This document shows positions 5,776 through 8,583 of a stretch of DNA of 8,583 nt, piece after piece. Under the pieces are notes generated by a model that was not told where the DNA came from, ran no database searches, and was given only the letters and a program-made list of their open reading frames with translations. Made by a program: the position numbers and the translations under genes. Within the stretch, counting starts at the first letter, position 1; every line of letters begins with the position of its first letter. Origin of the DNA: Planctomycetaceae bacterium (GTDB lineage Bacteria; Planctomycetota; Planctomycetia; Planctomycetales; Planctomycetaceae); NCBI GenBank assembly GCA_003503535.1, contig DOCI01000308.1, positions 61,946 through 70,528 on the forward strand, in the 5' to 3' direction.

Positions 5776-6176
5776 ATTGTGACTCGGGCGGAGTGCCAGG
5801 ATTTTGAGTAGCTGTCGTAGACTTCGAGTGAGTTGGTGCCGTAGTGCAGGGCATTGAGAACGTCCCGGGCATCGAACACCTGCATACCGTTAATGGAGGT
5901 GATGATATCGTAGCCGACACGGAATTTTGCATTCACAGTCTTGCCATTCGGGAGCACAACTCGCAGAGTCCGTTTGCTGTTGTCGCGATAAACGAGCACG
6001 CCTTCGACGCCATCTTTATAGGTATATTTTCCGCTGATGCCGAGTCTAGCCCCTGAGGGATTCTGAGGAGTGATAATCAGTTTTTGCGTTTCTGCAAATG
6101 TCGTCGTAGTAACGGTTCCCATTGCCAGGAATGCTGCGAAAGTGGCGAGGACGAGTTTGTTGGTAATGCCGGACAT
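5769..6176 (-). CDS. Small secreted PDZ-like domain protein
   Basis: The 135-residue product has a signal peptide with a basic start, a hydrophobic core (8-20) and a likely cleavage after Ala28 (TFA-ET), so it should be exported. The rest is about the size of one PDZ domain. GARLGIS (42-48) resembles the peptide-binding loop of bacterial PDZ domains, and VGYDIITSINGMQVFDARDVLNAL (87-110) matches the GDxIxxINGxxV...DLxxAL half, with Tyr in place of the usual Gly before Asp. The middle (56-82, GVEGVLVYRDNSKRTLRVVLP) is more divergent, and there is no protease or other catalytic domain. A binding or adaptor role in the periplasm is inferred. ATG 6176 has a good ribosome binding site eight bases upstream. 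It stands alone, divergent from the dehydrogenase gene across a 278-base gap. Confidence 0.75.
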   Translation of the reverse strand: MSGITNKLVLATFAAFLAMGTVTTTTFAETQKLIITPQNPSGARLGISGKYTYKDGVEGVLVYRDNSKRTLRVVLPNGKTVNAKFRVGYDIITSINGMQVFDARDVLNALHYGTNSLEVYDSYSKSWHSARVTIR

Positions 6177-6184
6177 CTTGTTGA

Positions 6185-6189
6185 CCCTT
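6185..6189 (-). promoter_or_regulatory. Ribosome binding site (AAGGG) of the PDZ-like gene
   Basis: AAGGG on the minus strand sits eight bases before ATG 6176 and fixes that start. Most other genes in the window have no such clear site. Confidence 0.6.
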
Positions 6190-6386
6190 GTTTCTGGTGG
6201 ATTAAGTTGTTTTGTTTTGTGTGACCCTCCTGGGATATTTGAAAAGCGAAAGTTAAGCTGGGTAAGGGACAGTGGTTATTCTGAAAAACCGGAAAATGCA
6301 GTTTTTTGGCCTAATGCCCCTTGATGTCTTTAATTCTGCCACTTGACTGTCAATGTCCCTGAGTATTCTCTCTCTGAGCCTTCTCA

Positions 6387-6415
6387 TTGTAAAATCAATC
6401 GCGAGTTCTTCTAAT
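6387..6415 (+). promoter_or_regulatory. Candidate sigma-70-type promoter of the dehydrogenase gene
   Basis: TTGTAA (6387-6392) and TCTAAT (6410-6415) are separated by 17 bases and match the -35 and -10 consensus at four and five of six positions. Transcription would start near 6422, leaving a leader of about 33 bases that contains the ribosome binding site. A perfect small palindrome, TTGAC-T-GTCAA (6343-6353), lies about 35 bases upstream of the -35 box and could be an operator. Confidence 0.4.
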
Positions 6416-6442
6416 ATTTGAATGCCTGTTTCAAAATTCAAG

Positions 6443-6448
6443 AAGGAG
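6443..6448 (+). promoter_or_regulatory. Strong ribosome binding site (AAGGAG) deciding the dehydrogenase start
   Basis: AAGGAG lies six bases before ATG 6455 and three before ATG 6452, so it supports 6455. The earlier in-frame ATG at 6422 lies upstream of this site and would place it inside the coding region. Confidence 0.75.
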
Positions 6449-6454
6449 TTGATG

Positions 6455-7459
6455 ATGACGACTGTTAAAGCCTATGCCGCCAGGGAAGCTAAGGGGCCGT
6501 TTGAGGCTTATGAATATGAGTTGCCAGAGATTGGTCCGGATGATGTTGATATTGAAGTGATCTCGTGCGGGATTTGTCACAGCGATCTTTCGATGCTCGA
6601 CAACGAATGGGATCTCACGCAGTATCCGTTTGTCGGCGGGCACGAGGTGATTGGCAAAGTGGCGGCAAAGGGAGAGCATGTTCCAGCTCTGGAAATTGGA
6701 GATCTGGTCGGGTTGGGCTGGAATTCGCGATCCTGTATGCATTGTCAGCCTTGCCTGTCGGGGGATCAGAATTTGTGCCCTACGATTGAAGGGACGATTA
6801 CGCATCAGCATGGTGGCTTCGCCGATAAGGTGCGGTGTCATTGGGGATGGGCAGTGAAATTGCCGGATGAACTCAATCCGATCACTGCTGGTCCACTGCT
6901 GTGTGGAGGGATTACGGTTTTCAATCCGCTGGTCCAGAATGACATTTCACCGATGTCGAAGGTCGCTGTGGTAGGCATTGGTGGTCTCGGTCACATGGCT
7001 TTGCAGTTTCTGAACGCCTGGGGCTGTGAAGTGACGGCGATTTCCCGGAGTCGGGATAAAGAGGAAGAGGCCCGTCAACTTGGAGCTCATGAGTACATCG
7101 CGACAGAAGAAGATGAGCCTTTTGAGGATGTGCAAAGCAAATTCGACATGGTTCTCAATACGACTAATGCGATGCTGCCCTGGGACGACTATATTGCCAC
7201 ACTCGCCCCCAAAGGCGTACTGCATACAGTTGGAGCGGCTCCGAAAGTGGAAGCGACCGTCTTTCCGATGATTATGGGACAGAAGTCGCTGAAGAGTTCC
7301 CCACTCGGAAGTATCGCAACGACTCAAAAAATGCTGGAATTCTGTGCCCGGCACGACATTGCTCCCATGACTGAAGTTTCAGAAATGTCGGACATCAATG
7401 ATGCCTTTGAGAAGCTGCGAAACGGGTCGCCACGGTATCGACTGGTGCTCACTCGATAA
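6455..7459 (+). CDS. Zinc-dependent NAD(P)-dependent alcohol/aldehyde dehydrogenase (cinnamyl-alcohol/YahK type)
   Basis: This cytoplasmic medium-chain dehydrogenase reversibly converts alcohols and aldehydes; relatives act mainly as broad aldehyde reductases. The 334 residues are close to the usual family length. The catalytic domain shows GICHSD (39-44, Cys41), GGHEVIG (61-67, His63 and Glu64) and LLCGG (148-152, Cys150) as catalytic-zinc ligands. The structural-zinc lobe has Cys94, Cys97, Cys100 and Cys108 in the C-x2-C-x2-C-x7-C pattern. The Rossmann motif GIGGLG is at 174-179. ISRSRDK (196-202) after the second strand, with Ser and Arg rather than an acidic residue, points to NADPH. The end, YRLVLTR, is typical of the family. 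The start is set by AAGGAG six bases upstream; ATG 6452 is the near alternative. It is a single-gene unit with its own candidate promoter. The physiological substrate cannot be told from sequence. Confidence 0.93.
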   Translation: MTTVKAYAAREAKGPFEAYEYELPEIGPDDVDIEVISCGICHSDLSMLDNEWDLTQYPFVGGHEVIGKVAAKGEHVPALEIGDLVGLGWNSRSCMHCQPCLSGDQNLCPTIEGTITHQHGGFADKVRCHWGWAVKLPDELNPITAGPLLCGGITVFNPLVQNDISPMSKVAVVGIGGLGHMALQFLNAWGCEVTAISRSRDKEEEARQLGAHEYIATEEDEPFEDVQSKFDMVLNTTNAMLPWDDYIATLAPKGVLHTVGAAPKVEATVFPMIMGQKSLKSSPLGSIATTQKMLEFCARHDIAPMTEVSEMSDINDAFEKLRNGSPRYRLVLTR

Positions 7460-7483
7460 AATTGGGGAAGTGGATTGTTTTGG

Positions 7484-8308
7484 CTAACGCTGCAGTTCCT
7501 GCAGAATTCGATCCGCTTCCTCCTGTTTTCCTTTGGGAACGGGAACATCGAGATGATGAATATGCTCACCATTCTTACTCATGACGGCAATTTCAAATTT
7601 CAGGATTGAAAGAGGAAGCTTTTTTTCATTCTCCGTTTCGTGAGTGAGAGATTTGAGCCTGCCTCCCCAGGTTCCCCAGCTATGCAGGCGACTATGAAAA
7701 TAAACGCAGCCGGGCATGATGAAAGTTTCCCCCTGCCGATTTTCCAGTGCGCGACACCACATCGTCCAGCCAAGCCACTCGAAAATTGTCATGAGAACGG
7801 CGAACAGAACACCAGAGGCAAAGGCAATTCCGATGGCCGTTCCTCGATGTTCTCCCCAGTTCCAACTGATCAACATGGTGAGGCCTGCAAAGATTCCTCC
7901 AATTAATAACCAGGCAATAACAGAAGACGATGTGAAGGGAGTATTCTCATCCCGTCGCTGCTTTTGCAGACTGCAATAACCAGCCCACTCATCTGTCGTA
8001 TAGGTCCAATGGGCGAGCGGATGACCGGACAACATCTCTCGGAAAGTTTTACGACGGAAGCGACGATCGAGAAATAAAATTCCCATGAAGACCAATGTCG
8101 CTCCTCCGATGACTGCACAAGTCACAGCCAGACCAACGTCCCAGCCTGAGGGATTGACGGGTAATTGAGTCAGCCCGAACACGCCGCACGCAAACAAAAC
8201 TGCTCCTGGAATTAAAATGATCAGCATCGTTTGCAGCGATTGGAGCGGCAACGTTTGAATGAGGACCTCGCATCGCTTTTCGAGTTCCTGTGTGTCATCG
8301 TTATGCAT
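7484..8308 (-). CDS. Conserved-looking membrane protein of unknown function, four predicted helices
   Basis: I do not recognise this family. From ATG 8308 the product has 274 residues; an in-frame TTG at 8320 would add four. A short hydrophilic start is followed by two helices (about 27-46 and 58-80), a basic loop with RRFRRK (82-87) and an aromatic HWTYTTDEWAGY stretch (100-111), then two more helices (about 129-149 and 157-184). The last ~85 residues are soluble and end in a block, SILKFEIAVMSKNG then HHLDVPVPKG, that looks like paired beta strands, then a helix EEADRILQEL. By the positive-inside rule the basic loop, and so both ends, would be cytoplasmic. It converges with the dehydrogenase gene, with 24 bases between stop codons and no terminator between them. 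No clear ribosome binding site precedes the start. Confidence 0.75.
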   Translation of the reverse strand: MHNDDTQELEKRCEVLIQTLPLQSLQTMLIILIPGAVLFACGVFGLTQLPVNPSGWDVGLAVTCAVIGGATLVFMGILFLDRRFRRKTFREMLSGHPLAHWTYTTDEWAGYCSLQKQRRDENTPFTSSSVIAWLLIGGIFAGLTMLISWNWGEHRGTAIGIAFASGVLFAVLMTIFEWLGWTMWCRALENRQGETFIMPGCVYFHSRLHSWGTWGGRLKSLTHETENEKKLPLSILKFEIAVMSKNGEHIHHLDVPVPKGKQEEADRILQELQR

Positions 8309-8329
8309 GCTGGAATTCAATGTACTGAG

Positions 8330-8359
8330 AATACAAACTTAAGAAATCACCTTTGTCGA
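8330..8359 (-). promoter_or_regulatory. Candidate promoter of the minus-strand membrane-protein gene
   Basis: On the minus strand TCGACA (8359-8354) matches the -35 consensus at five of six positions, and TGTATT (8335-8330) matches the -10 at four of six, with 18 bases between. Transcription would begin near 8323, about 15 bases before ATG 8308. Such a match in AT-rich DNA can be chance. Confidence 0.3.
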
Positions 8360-8583
8360 AATTAACTCAGTTCTCTATGCATTTCCAGTCTTTAAATTTC
8401 AAATCTATATGATGTTCTTTCCCTGAATCGAATTCACGCATTCCTCGAACAGATAGTGCCGCAGGGAATCCTCACATAAATCAAGCTGCTATACCGCGTT
8501 CCCAAAGAAAACCGGAGAAATTCAACAATTTGTAAGAACACTGGTTCGTGCCCGAGAGATAACAGAAAACAATCAAACCCGGG
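8360..8583. other. Terminal stretch without identifiable features
   Basis: I see no open frame with coding character on either strand, no RNA gene and no strong inverted repeat here. It may be upstream DNA of a gene beyond the window. Confidence 0.4.

Noticed and set aside
7492..7506. CTGCAG-TTC-CTGCAG hairpin at the convergent gene ends
   Set aside because: It is within the last codons of the minus-strand gene and has no T-tract; it is probably a by-product of the coding sequence (LQELQ).
1..8583. CRISPR array, tRNA, transposase, toxin-antitoxin or defence genes
   Set aside because: I looked for regularly spaced direct repeats, cloverleaf-like ends and characteristic protein motifs and saw none.

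Overview
The window looks like chromosomal DNA of a Gram-negative bacterium, most likely a planctomycete (Planctomycetaceae-like). This rests on the kind of genes present: a secreted ThuA-domain protein, a small secreted PDZ protein, a large lipoprotein with a degenerate transglutaminase-like region, and kdsA. It also rests on moderate GC content and roomy intergenic spaces carrying dispersed-looking palindromes. The taxonomic call is inference; no rRNA or marker gene is present.

Layout. Positions 1-285 hold the 3' end of a gene coding a charged, probably disordered tail. A leader with a long imperfect hairpin (331-389) precedes kdsA (410-1252), the KDO-8-phosphate synthase of LPS inner-core biosynthesis, here of the metal-dependent type. 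Two near-identical 17-bp dyads 42 bp apart fill the gap before a lipoprotein gene (1366-3069) with a transglutaminase-like fold that seems to lack its catalytic residues. A compound inverted repeat (3076-3160) follows. Next is a two-gene unit: an SBF-like (YfeH/SLC10A7-type) transporter (to 4369) whose first membrane helix lies upstream of any normal start codon, and a secreted ThuA-domain protein (4366-5262) joined to it by an ATGA overlap and ended by a clear intrinsic terminator.

A gene-poor stretch (5309-5768) carries a second compound inverted repeat (5354-5434) and a 34-bp palindrome (5651-5684). A small secreted PDZ-like protein is on the minus strand (5769-6176). A zinc-dependent, probably NADP-using alcohol/aldehyde dehydrogenase of the cinnamyl-alcohol/YahK type (6455-7459) is on the plus strand and converges with a minus-strand four-helix membrane protein of unknown function (7484-8308). 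The last ~220 bases hold nothing I can name.

How the genes fit together. kdsA is cell-envelope housekeeping. Transporter plus ThuA is the only pair with sequence evidence of coupling, and a role in handling a small metabolite, perhaps sugar-derived, is a guess from family knowledge. The other genes look like separate transcription units. I found no CRISPR, phage, transposase or defence system. The most unusual content is the set of structured intergenic repeats and the irregular start of the transporter gene.
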